Origin: Pseudomonas sp. P7548
Lineage (GTDB): Bacteria; Pseudomonadota; Gammaproteobacteria; Pseudomonadales; Pseudomonadaceae
Direction of reading: 5' to 3'
DNA: 64,000 bases
Assembly (NCBI RefSeq): GCF_013386585.1
Contig: NZ_JACARO010000047.1
Span: 62,001-126,000, forward strand
The translations under genes and the position numbers were made by a program. Every line of letters starts with the position of its first letter. The first letter of the stretch is position 1. Below the pieces are notes generated by a model. That model saw only the letters and a list, made by a program, of their open reading frames with translations, made no database searches and was not told where the DNA came from. Below are positions 16,884 to 24,371 of this stretch, one piece after another.

Positions 16884-17849
16884 TCAACTCACGACGCGCA
16901 ACGGTGCGCCGCTGAAAAAGCCCCGGGCGTTTTCCGCCAGTTGGCCGACGATGCGCTGACGTGCTTCGCGACTGCCCCAGGCGTTGTGCGGGGTGACGAT
17001 CAACCGAGGAATATCGCCCGCCAGCAGTGGGTTGCCATTGACCGGCGGCTCCACGCTCAGCACATCGGTGGCCGCGCCGCCCAGGTGACCGCTGCGCAAC
17101 GCATCGGCCAGCGCCTGTTCGTTGATCAAGCCGCCGCGTGCGGTATTGACCACAAACGCGCCAGGCTTGAGCAACGCCAGTTCACGGGCGCCGATAAAGT
17201 CGCGGGTGTGTTCGTTGAGCGGGCAGTGCAGGGTCAGTGCGTCCACTTGGGCCAGCAGCTCATCCAACGGCACGCGATCGGCGCGGGCAGGGCGCCCTGG
17301 AATCGCACCGAGCAGCACGCGCATGCCGAAGGCCTCAGCCAGGCGCGCTACCGCGCCGCCCAACTCGCCGTGGCCGAGCAGGCCGAGGGTTTTGCCTTCC
17401 AACTCGACAATCGGGTGGTCCAGCAGGCAGAACTGCTTGGCTTGTTGCCATTTGCCGGCGCTGACATCCCGCTGGTAGTCCTTCAAGCGCGTGGCCAGGT
17501 TGAGCAACAGCATGAGCGTGTGCTGCGCCACCGCCGGCGTGCCGTAGCCCTGGCAATTGCTCACGGTGATGCCGTGCGCGCGGGCGGCGTCGAGGTCGAC
17601 GTTGTTGGTGCCGGTGGCCGACACCAGGATCAGCTTGAGTTCCGGGCAGGCCGCTAGGGTGTCGGTGCTGAGGGCGATCTTGTTGCTGATGACGACGTGG
17701 GCGCCTTGCACCCGTTCAACCACGTTCTGTGGCGTGGTGTCCGTGTACAACTGCAACTCGCTGAAGCTGTCTTGCAGCTCGCTGAGGTCAAGGTCCCCCA
17801 GGTCCAGGGAAGGGTGATCAAGGAAGACCGCACGGCGATTGTTCGTCAT
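16884..17849 (-). CDS. D-2-hydroxyacid dehydrogenase, glycerate dehydrogenase type
   Basis: A 321-residue NAD(P)-dependent enzyme of the D-isomer 2-hydroxyacid dehydrogenase family. The Rossmann nucleotide motif is GLLGHGELGGAVARLAEAFG. The catalytic triad is read as Arg in NTARGGLINEQAL, Glu in LSVEPPVNGNPL and His in VTPHNAWGSREARQ. It is closest to hydroxypyruvate reductase/glycerate dehydrogenase, although the substrate cannot be fixed by eye. The ATG at 17849 has AAGG eight bases before it; the TTG codon one position earlier is less likely. It is divergent from the LysE-type exporter and followed by rsmC. Confidence 0.88.
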   Translation of the reverse strand: MTNNRRAVFLDHPSLDLGDLDLSELQDSFSELQLYTDTTPQNVVERVQGAHVVISNKIALSTDTLAACPELKLILVSATGTNNVDLDAARAHGITVSNCQGYGTPAVAQHTLMLLLNLATRLKDYQRDVSAGKWQQAKQFCLLDHPIVELEGKTLGLLGHGELGGAVARLAEAFGMRVLLGAIPGRPARADRVPLDELLAQVDALTLHCPLNEHTRDFIGARELALLKPGAFVVNTARGGLINEQALADALRSGHLGGAATDVLSVEPPVNGNPLLAGDIPRLIVTPHNAWGSREARQRIVGQLAENARGFFSGAPLRVVS

Positions 17850-17933
17850 CAACTGTACCTTTTGCGACAGGGTTTGAAGGCGTAATCTCCGGAGCCTATC
17901 AGATGAAATAATCAGTTACTTAATGGAGTGAGC

Positions 17934-18566
17934 ATGTACGTCGCCGAGTTTTTGACCGTAGCCTTGATTCACTTGTTGGCGGTGGCCAGCCCCGGCCCGG
18001 ATTTCGCCGTGGTGGTCCGCGAAAGTGTGACCCATGGCCGTCGCGCCGGAACCTGGACAGCCCTGGGCGTGGGGTCGGCGATTTTTCTGCATGTGGGTTA
18101 CTCGTTGCTTGGCATTGGCTTGATCGTGTCCCAGTCCATCGTGCTGTTCAACGCACTCAAATGGGCGGCCGCGGCGTACCTGCTGTACATCGGCTTCAAG
18201 GCCCTGCGTGCGCAGCCCGCCAAACCACCGGTCGAAGGCGAGTTGCACCGCGAAGCGGGCGAGTGCACCCCGCGCGGCGCGTTTACCGCAGGCTTCGTGA
18301 CCAACGGCTTGAATCCCAAGGCCACGCTGTTCTTCCTGTCGCTGTTCACGGTGGTGATCAACCCGCACACCCCGCTGGCGATCCAGGCCGGTTACGGCGT
18401 GTACCTGGCGGTGGCGACAGCGCTGTGGTTCTGCCTGGTGGCCATGCTGTTCAGCCAGCAGCGCGTGCGCGCCGGCTTTGCCCGCATGGGCCACTGGTTT
18501 GACCGCACCATGGGCGCGGTGCTGATTGCGATTGGGGTGAAGCTGGCGTTTACCAGCATGAAGTAA
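17934..18566 (+). CDS. LysE/RhtB-family amino-acid exporter
   Basis: A 210-residue inner-membrane protein of about six helices. The N-terminal signature LLAVASPGPDFAVVVRESVT is characteristic of LysE/RhtB translocators, and the central GFVTNGLNPKATLFFLSLF matches the family's second conserved block. It exports an amino acid or a related small molecule; the substrate is unknown. TGGAG at 17924-17928 is five bases before ATG 17934, so that start is preferred over the GTG at 17928, which overlaps the site. It is divergent from the dehydrogenase and followed by a REP pair. Confidence 0.88.
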   Translation: MYVAEFLTVALIHLLAVASPGPDFAVVVRESVTHGRRAGTWTALGVGSAIFLHVGYSLLGIGLIVSQSIVLFNALKWAAAAYLLYIGFKALRAQPAKPPVEGELHREAGECTPRGAFTAGFVTNGLNPKATLFFLSLFTVVINPHTPLAIQAGYGVYLAVATALWFCLVAMLFSQQRVRAGFARMGHWFDRTMGAVLIAIGVKLAFTSMK

Positions 18567-18590
18567 ACGATATCTCTGGATGAGCACAGT

Positions 18591-18688
18591 CCAAATGTGG
18601 GAGCGGGCTTGCTCGCGAATACGGTGGATCAGCAATGAAGGTATTGCCTGACACACCGCATTCGCGAGCAAGCCCGCTCCCACATTGG
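18591..18688. repeat. paired inverted REP element (REPIN-type)
   Basis: The arm CCAAATGTGGGAGCGGGCTT (18591) and its partner ending ACATTGG (18688) enclose a less conserved centre. It is the same core family as at 737 and 4492, with one mismatch where the left arm reads GAATACGG. Confidence 0.87.
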
Positions 18689-18831
18689 ATCTGTGTAAGG
18701 TATCGGTAGTGGCTCAAAGCTAGCATTCATTGGGCGCTGCAAATCATTCCTTTGGCTGATTTGGCTGAAACATAAGGTCTCTAAAGTGCAAGTCTTCAAG
18801 CCAAGACCGTGTAGTCAGATAAGGGATTCGT

Positions 18832-20514
18832 ATGTTGCAGACCCGTGTTATCCCACCCGCCGAAGGCGCGTACCAATACCCGCTGTTGATCAAACGCCTG
18901 TTGATGTCCGGGACCCGCTACGAGAAAACCCGGGAAATCATCTACCGCGACAAACTGCGCTACACCTACCCCACCCTGATCGAGCGGGTGGCCCGGCTGG
19001 CCAATGTGCTGACCGAGGCCGGGGTGAAGGCCGGCGATACCGTGGCAGTGATGGATTGGGACAGCCATCGCTACCTCGAATGCATGTTCGCCATCCCGAT
19101 GATCGGCGCGGTGATCCACACCATCAACGTGCGCCTGTCGCCGGAACAGATCCTCTACACCATGAACCACGCCGAAGACCGCTTCGTGCTGGTCAACAGC
19201 GAGTTCGTGGGACTTTACCAGGCGATTGCCGGGCACCTGACGACCGTCGACAAGACCCTGCTGCTCACCGACGGTGACGCCAAGACCGCCGAGCTGCCAG
19301 GCCTGGTGGGCGAGTACGAAACCCTGCTGGCCGCCGCCAGCCCCACGTACGACTTCCAGGATTTTGACGAAAACTCGGTCGCCACCACCTTCTACACCAC
19401 TGGCACCACCGGCAACCCCAAGGGCGTGTACTTCACCCACCGCCAACTGGTCCTGCACACCATGGGCGTGGCGACGATCATGGGCAGCGTCGACAGCGTG
19501 CGTCTGCTGGGCACCAACGACGTGTACATGCCGATCACGCCGATGTTCCACGTACACGCCTGGGGCCTGCCGTATGTGGCGACCATGCTTGGCTTGAAGC
19601 AGGTCTACCCCGGCCGCTACGACCCCGAGTACCTGGTGGAGCTGTGGCGCAAGGAAAAGGTCACGTTTTCCCACTGCGTGCCGACCATCCTGCAGATGGT
19701 GCTCAATGCCAAGGCGGCCCAAGGCGTGGATTTTGGCGGTTGGAAAATCGTGATTGGCGGCAGTGCGCTCAATCGGACCTTGTACGAAGCCTCCAAGGCC
19801 CGTGGGATTCAGCTGACGGCCGCGTACGGTATGTCCGAGACCGGGCCGCTGGTGTCCTGTGCCCACCTCAATGAAGAGCTGATGGCCGGCACCGAGGATG
19901 AACGCACCACCTACCGCATCAAGGCCGGTGTGCCCGGGCCACTGGTGGAGGCGGCAATCATCGACGCTGACGGCAACTTCCTGCCTGCCGATGGCGAGTC
20001 TCAGGGCGAGTTGGTGCTGCGGGCGCCGTGGCTCAGCGAAGGTTATTTCAACGAGCCTCAGAAGGGCGCCGAGCTGTGGGAAGGCGGCTGGATGCACACC
20101 GGTGACGTGGCCACGTTGGATGCATTTGGCGTGATCGATATCCGTGACCGCATCAAGGATGTGATCAAGACGGGCGGGGAGTGGATCTCGTCCCTGGCCC
20201 TGGAAGACCTGGTCAGCCGCCATCCGGCGGTACGCGAAGTAGCGGTGGTGGGCATTGCCGACCCGCAGTGGGGTGAGCGTCCGTTTGCCTTGCTGGTGGT
20301 GCGTGATGGCCATGTGATAGGTGCGCGGGAGCTCAAGGAACACCTCAAGCCCTTCGTTGAATTGGGCCACCTGAGCAAGTGGGCGATTCCGAGCCAGATC
20401 GCGGTTGTTACTGAAATTCCCAAGACCAGCGTAGGAAAGCTCGACAAAAAACGTATCCGCATCGACATCATCGAATGGCAGGCCAACAACAGTACGTTCC
20501 TGTCCACCCTGTGA
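18832..20514 (+). CDS. AMP-forming fatty acyl-CoA ligase
   Basis: A 560-residue ANL-superfamily enzyme that activates a fatty acid via acyl-AMP to acyl-CoA. The P-loop is TTFYTTGTTGNPKGVYFTHR (residues about 183-202), the A5 motif YGMSETGPLV, and the A7/A8 hinge TGDVATLDAFGVIDIRDRIK with KTGGEWISS. The conserved C-terminal lysine that drives adenylation is in KTSVGKLDKKRIR. It resembles the medium-chain acyl-CoA synthetases of P. putida. AAGGGA precedes the ATG. It is followed by DUF1302, DUF1329 and a LuxR regulator in the same direction, which points to lipid uptake and use. Confidence 0.9.
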   Translation: MLQTRVIPPAEGAYQYPLLIKRLLMSGTRYEKTREIIYRDKLRYTYPTLIERVARLANVLTEAGVKAGDTVAVMDWDSHRYLECMFAIPMIGAVIHTINVRLSPEQILYTMNHAEDRFVLVNSEFVGLYQAIAGHLTTVDKTLLLTDGDAKTAELPGLVGEYETLLAAASPTYDFQDFDENSVATTFYTTGTTGNPKGVYFTHRQLVLHTMGVATIMGSVDSVRLLGTNDVYMPITPMFHVHAWGLPYVATMLGLKQVYPGRYDPEYLVELWRKEKVTFSHCVPTILQMVLNAKAAQGVDFGGWKIVIGGSALNRTLYEASKARGIQLTAAYGMSETGPLVSCAHLNEELMAGTEDERTTYRIKAGVPGPLVEAAIIDADGNFLPADGESQGELVLRAPWLSEGYFNEPQKGAELWEGGWMHTGDVATLDAFGVIDIRDRIKDVIKTGGEWISSLALEDLVSRHPAVREVAVVGIADPQWGERPFALLVVRDGHVIGARELKEHLKPFVELGHLSKWAIPSQIAVVTEIPKTSVGKLDKKRIRIDIIEWQANNSTFLSTL

Positions 20515-20523
20515 TGCTTTCCG

Positions 20524-20543
20524 CCGCGCCCGTTCGGGCGCGG
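20524..20543 (+). terminator. GC-rich hairpin after the acyl-CoA ligase
   Basis: CCGCGCCC-GTTC-GGGCGCGG is a perfect 8-bp stem with a tetraloop, seven bases after the stop codon region. No T run follows, so it may stabilise the 3' end or terminate weakly rather than act as a full intrinsic terminator. Confidence 0.5.
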
Positions 20544-20847
20544 CAATGCTCTATCTGGCGCCTTCACTTGTGATTTGCCGATTTTCAGCCATCCTTGCCC
20601 CGCCGACCTTTGTCGGCATGGCGAAAGGGTTGCGGCAGACGGGTCGGTGATGCAAATCACACTTTAGAGGGATCAAGCGATACCCCCTGCTGGCTATAGT
20701 CCTTCCCAGAGTTTTTCAAGGATGTTGCGCTTCGGGCCATGGGGGCTCGGTTGCCGTCCGGCATTGGAATCGTTGTATTCCGGCCGTTACATGCATCTGT
20801 AAGAAAAAGCTCACTGCCATAACAATAATGCACATGGAGTAGCGTCG
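20544..20847 (+). promoter_or_regulatory. control region of the DUF1302 gene
   Basis: A 304-base gap with no gene. It contains a hairpin GCCGAC-CTTT-GTCGGC near 20602-20617, a CRP/Vfr-like dyad GTGA-N6-TCAC (20647-20650 and 20657-20660), a -10-like TATAGT near 20697, and AACAATAA (20821-20828), an exact match to the A-rich Crc/Hfq target, placed just ahead of the GGAG ribosome binding site (20836-20839). Together these suggest catabolite control. A GG-N10-GC pair at 20620/20632 resembles a sigma-54 core but departs from the consensus. Confidence 0.5.
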
Positions 20848-22707
20848 ATGACCTCAGTAAACCAGTTCTGGCGCCGGGCAAGACTGCCCTTGGCCGTCAG
20901 TCTCGCTTCTACGCTCGCCGGGCCCGCATTCGGCGTCAGTTTCAACATCGGTGAAATCGAAGGCAGCTTTGACTCCTCCCTGTCGGTGGGGGCGAGCTGG
21001 TCGACGGCCAAACCCAACCAGGATCTGATCGGGGTCAACAACGGCGGCAAGGGCCTGTCCCAGACCTCCGATGACGGCCACTTGAACTTCAAGCGCGGGG
21101 AGACGTTCTCGAAGATCTTCAAGGGCATTCATGACCTGGAACTGAAATACGGCGACACCGGCGTGTTTGTGCGCGGCAAGTACTGGTACGACTTCGAACT
21201 CAAGGATGAAAGCCGTCCGTTCAAGGACATCAGCGACAACAACCGCAAGGAAGGCGCCAAGTCTTCTGGCGGGCAGATCCTCGACGCCTTCATCTACCAC
21301 AACTACAACATTGCCGATTTGCCGGGCAACGTGCGTTTCGGCAAGCAGGTGGTGAGCTGGGGTGAAAGTACCTTCATCGGCGGCGGCATCAACTCCATCA
21401 ACCCGATCGACGTGTCCGCATTCCGTCGCCCGGGGGCCGAGATCAAGGAAGGCTTGATTCCGGTCAACATGTTCTATGTGTCGCAAACCCTCACCGACAA
21501 CCTGTCGGCCGAGGCGTTTTACCAGCTGGAATGGGACCAGACGGTGACCGACAACTGCGGCACGTTCTTCTCGCAGCCCGATATCGTGTCCGACGGTTGC
21601 AACAACAACCTGCGTGTCTTGAACAAGCGCTCGACCATCCCGACGGCATTCCTGCCGGCACTGGCTGCCCGTGGCGTAGACATCAACAACGAAGGCGTCT
21701 TGGTGCGTCGCGGTGGCGACGACGATGCGCGTGACAGCGGCCAGTGGGGCGCGGCGCTGCATTACAACTTCGAACCACTGGACACCGAGTTCGGCGCGTA
21801 CTTCATGAACTACCACAGCCGTGCGCCGATCTTCAGCGCTCAAGCGGCTTCCCAGGCGGCGTTCAACAGTGCGGCACCGTTGGGCCAATTGGCACCGTTG
21901 GTCGTGGCGGGTAACTCCCGGTACTTCATGGAATACCCGGAAGATATTCGCCTCTATGGCCTGAGTTTCTCCACCACGCTGCCTACCGGCACCGCCTGGA
22001 GTGGTGAGTTGAGCTATCGCCCGAATGCGCCGGTTCAAATCAGCTCCACTGACATCCTGTATGCCGGTGTTACGCCTTTGCCAGGCCTGGGTGATGCGTC
22101 GATCATCAAAGGCTCGCCGGGCCAACTGCTCCACGGCTACAACCGCAAGGAAATCACCCAGTTCCAGACGACCTTTACGCACTTCTTCGATCAGGTCATG
22201 GGCGCCAGCCGCCTTACGCTGGTGGGCGAAGTCGGGGTTACTCACGTGGGTGGCCTGGAAAGCAAAAATGATGTGCGTTATGGCCGCGATCCAGTGTTCG
22301 GCCCTGGCACCTTGCCCAATGGTTTCTGCCCGACGCTCAACGGGCGGACTGTCGCCGGTGCAGGCCCGGGGGCCGATGCCAGCAACGTCTCCGCCAACTG
22401 CAACAACGACGGTTTCACCACGTCCACCTCGTGGGGCTACCGTGGTCGTGCCATCTGGGAATACCCGGATGTGTTCGCCGGCGTGAACCTCAAGCCGAGC
22501 GTTGCCTGGTCCCATGACGTCAAAGGTTATTCGCCAGGTCCTGGTGCCAACTTCGAAGAAGGTCGTAAAGCGGTCAGCCTGGGTCTGGATGCGGAATACC
22601 AGAACACCTACACCGCCAGCCTGAACTACACCAACTTCTTCGGCGGCGACTACAGCACCGTGAATGACCGCGACTTTGTCGCCCTGAGCTTCGGCGTGAA
22701 CTTCTAA
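20848..22707 (+). CDS. DUF1302 outer-membrane protein
   Basis: 619 residues. A signal peptide is seen in the first 30 residues (RRARLPLAVSLASTLAGPAFG, cleavage near residue 30). The rest has many short amphipathic stretches with aromatic residues at their ends, and the chain finishes RDFVALSFGVNF with a terminal phenylalanine, the usual signal for BAM-assembled beta-barrels. These features and the DUF1302 family pattern (SNQ/GLRFGKQVVSWGEST type block, here RFGKQVVSWGESTFIGGG) point to an outer-membrane barrel. With DUF1329 next to it, it is a candidate pore or receptor for lipids. Function unproven. Confidence 0.88.
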   Translation: MTSVNQFWRRARLPLAVSLASTLAGPAFGVSFNIGEIEGSFDSSLSVGASWSTAKPNQDLIGVNNGGKGLSQTSDDGHLNFKRGETFSKIFKGIHDLELKYGDTGVFVRGKYWYDFELKDESRPFKDISDNNRKEGAKSSGGQILDAFIYHNYNIADLPGNVRFGKQVVSWGESTFIGGGINSINPIDVSAFRRPGAEIKEGLIPVNMFYVSQTLTDNLSAEAFYQLEWDQTVTDNCGTFFSQPDIVSDGCNNNLRVLNKRSTIPTAFLPALAARGVDINNEGVLVRRGGDDDARDSGQWGAALHYNFEPLDTEFGAYFMNYHSRAPIFSAQAASQAAFNSAAPLGQLAPLVVAGNSRYFMEYPEDIRLYGLSFSTTLPTGTAWSGELSYRPNAPVQISSTDILYAGVTPLPGLGDASIIKGSPGQLLHGYNRKEITQFQTTFTHFFDQVMGASRLTLVGEVGVTHVGGLESKNDVRYGRDPVFGPGTLPNGFCPTLNGRTVAGAGPGADASNVSANCNNDGFTTSTSWGYRGRAIWEYPDVFAGVNLKPSVAWSHDVKGYSPGPGANFEEGRKAVSLGLDAEYQNTYTASLNYTNFFGGDYSTVNDRDFVALSFGVNF

Positions 22708-22750
22708 GCACACACTCTTTTTGCAGTCTGTATTTCAGGAAGACCAGAAC

Positions 22751-24115
22751 ATGAAAATAACCAAAAGTCTGTTGCACGTGGGTGTGCTTGGGCTGTCGAT
22801 CCTGGCGAGCAACGTCATGGCGGCAGTGTCGGCGGATGAAGCCGCCAAGCTGGGCACGACCCTGACGCCGATGGGCGCTGAAATGGCCGGTAACGCGGCG
22901 GGCACCATTCCGAAGTGGTCGCCGCTGCCGACCAACGCCGGCGCTGTCGACGCCCGTGGTTTCCTGGCCAACCCTTACGCCAGTGAACAACCGCAATTCA
23001 CCATCACCGCGGCAAACGTCGAACAGTACAAAGACAAGCTGGCGCCGGGGCAGTACGCAATGTTCAAGCGCTACCCGGACACCTTCAAGATGCCGGTCTA
23101 CCCGACCCATCGCGGCGCCACCGTGCCGGCGGATGTGTTCGCGGCCATCAAGAAGAACGCCACCACCACTAACCTGGTGTCGGGCGGCAACGGCCTGGAG
23201 AATTTCGAAACCGCCGTACCGTTCCCGATTCCAAAAAGCGGCGTGGAGGTCATCTGGAACCACATCACCCGTTATCGCGGTGGCAGCGTAACCCGCCTGG
23301 TAACCCAGGCCACGCCGCAAACCAACGGCTCCTTCAGCCTGGTGTATTTCAAAGACCAGTTCGTGTTCCGCGACAAGATGAAAGACTTTGACCCGAAAAA
23401 CCCGGGCAACGTGCTGTTCTACTTCAAGCAGCAAGTGACCGCGCCGGCCCGCCTGGCCGGTGGCGTGCTGCTGGTGCACGAAACCCTGGACCAGGTGAAG
23501 GAGCCGCGTTCGGCGTGGGTCTACAACGCCGGCCAGCGCCGTGTGCGCCGGGCGCCGCAAGTGTCGTATGACGGCCCGGGTACTGCCGCCGACGGCCTGC
23601 GTACTTCCGACAACCTCGACATGTACAACGGCGCACCGGACCGCTACGACTGGAAGCTGGAAGGCAAGAAAGAAATCTACATCGCCTCCAACAGCTACAA
23701 GATCGACGATCCGAAGCTCAAGTACGCCGACATCATCAAGGCCGGTCACATCAACCAGGACCTGGCGCGTTACGAGTTGCGCCGCGTCTGGCACGTGGTC
23801 GCCACCTTGAAGGAAGGTCAGCGTCACATCTACGCCAAGCGTGACTTCTTCATCGACGAAGACACCTGGCAAGCCGCGGTGATCGACCATTACGATGGCC
23901 GTGGCCAACTGTGGCGCGTCGCCGAAGCCCATGCCGAGAACTACTACGACAAGCAAGTGCCGTGGTACGCCCTGGAAACCCTCTACGACCTGCAGTCCGG
24001 CCGCTACCTGGCCCTGGGCATGAAGAACGAAGAGAAACAGGCCTATGACTTCGGCTTCACCGCCACCACCAGCGACTTCACCCCGGCGGCCCTGCGCCAG
24101 GATGGCGTCCGCTAA
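22751..24115 (+). CDS. DUF1329 periplasmic protein
   Basis: 454 residues. The signal peptide MKITKSLLHVGVLGLSILAS is followed by an AMA cleavage site (residue about 24). DUF1329 proteins have a LolA/LolB-like fold with a hydrophobic groove. Family segments seen here are TPMGAEMAGNAAGTIPKW near the N-terminus, WNHITRYRGG, and the central block AWVYNAGQRRVRRAPQVSYD. CAGGAAG at 22737-22743 sets the start; an upstream extension in frame is not credible. It begins 43 bases after the DUF1302 gene, so they form one operon. It is likely a periplasmic lipid-binding partner of DUF1302 (inference). Confidence 0.88.
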   Translation: MKITKSLLHVGVLGLSILASNVMAAVSADEAAKLGTTLTPMGAEMAGNAAGTIPKWSPLPTNAGAVDARGFLANPYASEQPQFTITAANVEQYKDKLAPGQYAMFKRYPDTFKMPVYPTHRGATVPADVFAAIKKNATTTNLVSGGNGLENFETAVPFPIPKSGVEVIWNHITRYRGGSVTRLVTQATPQTNGSFSLVYFKDQFVFRDKMKDFDPKNPGNVLFYFKQQVTAPARLAGGVLLVHETLDQVKEPRSAWVYNAGQRRVRRAPQVSYDGPGTAADGLRTSDNLDMYNGAPDRYDWKLEGKKEIYIASNSYKIDDPKLKYADIIKAGHINQDLARYELRRVWHVVATLKEGQRHIYAKRDFFIDEDTWQAAVIDHYDGRGQLWRVAEAHAENYYDKQVPWYALETLYDLQSGRYLALGMKNEEKQAYDFGFTATTSDFTPAALRQDGVR

Positions 24116-24150
24116 CCCGCGATAATTCGCCAATGTAGAAGCTGGGCTTG

Positions 24151-24241
24151 TGTGGGAGCTGGCTTGCCTGCGATAGCATCACCTCGGTAGGTCTGACAGA
24201 CCGAGGTGGCTGCATCGCGGGCAAGCCCAGCTCCCACATTT
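24151..24241. repeat. paired inverted REP element, GAGCTGG subtype
   Basis: The left arm TGTGGGAGCTGGCTTGCCTG (24151) pairs with the arm ending CTCCCACATT at 24240, and an inner stem CACCTCGG/CCGAGGTG adds to it. A degenerate half copy (GTAGAAGCTGGGCTTG) lies just upstream. It separates DUF1329 from the LuxR gene. Confidence 0.85.
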
Positions 24242-24371
24242 GTTTGTGTTGAGATTTTTTGTCGCAGTTCTTTTTCAGGCAAATGTTGCAAAGATCTACA
24301 AACCCGCCGCTTTTACCGCTAGTCTGCGGACATCTGCAATGCCGACAACAGCCTTCTACAAGAGCCCGGCG

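Noticed and set aside
15921-17657. 578-codon open frame on the plus strand over rsmC and the dehydrogenase
   Set aside because: It spans two real minus-strand genes and their gap, and has the composition of an antisense shadow.
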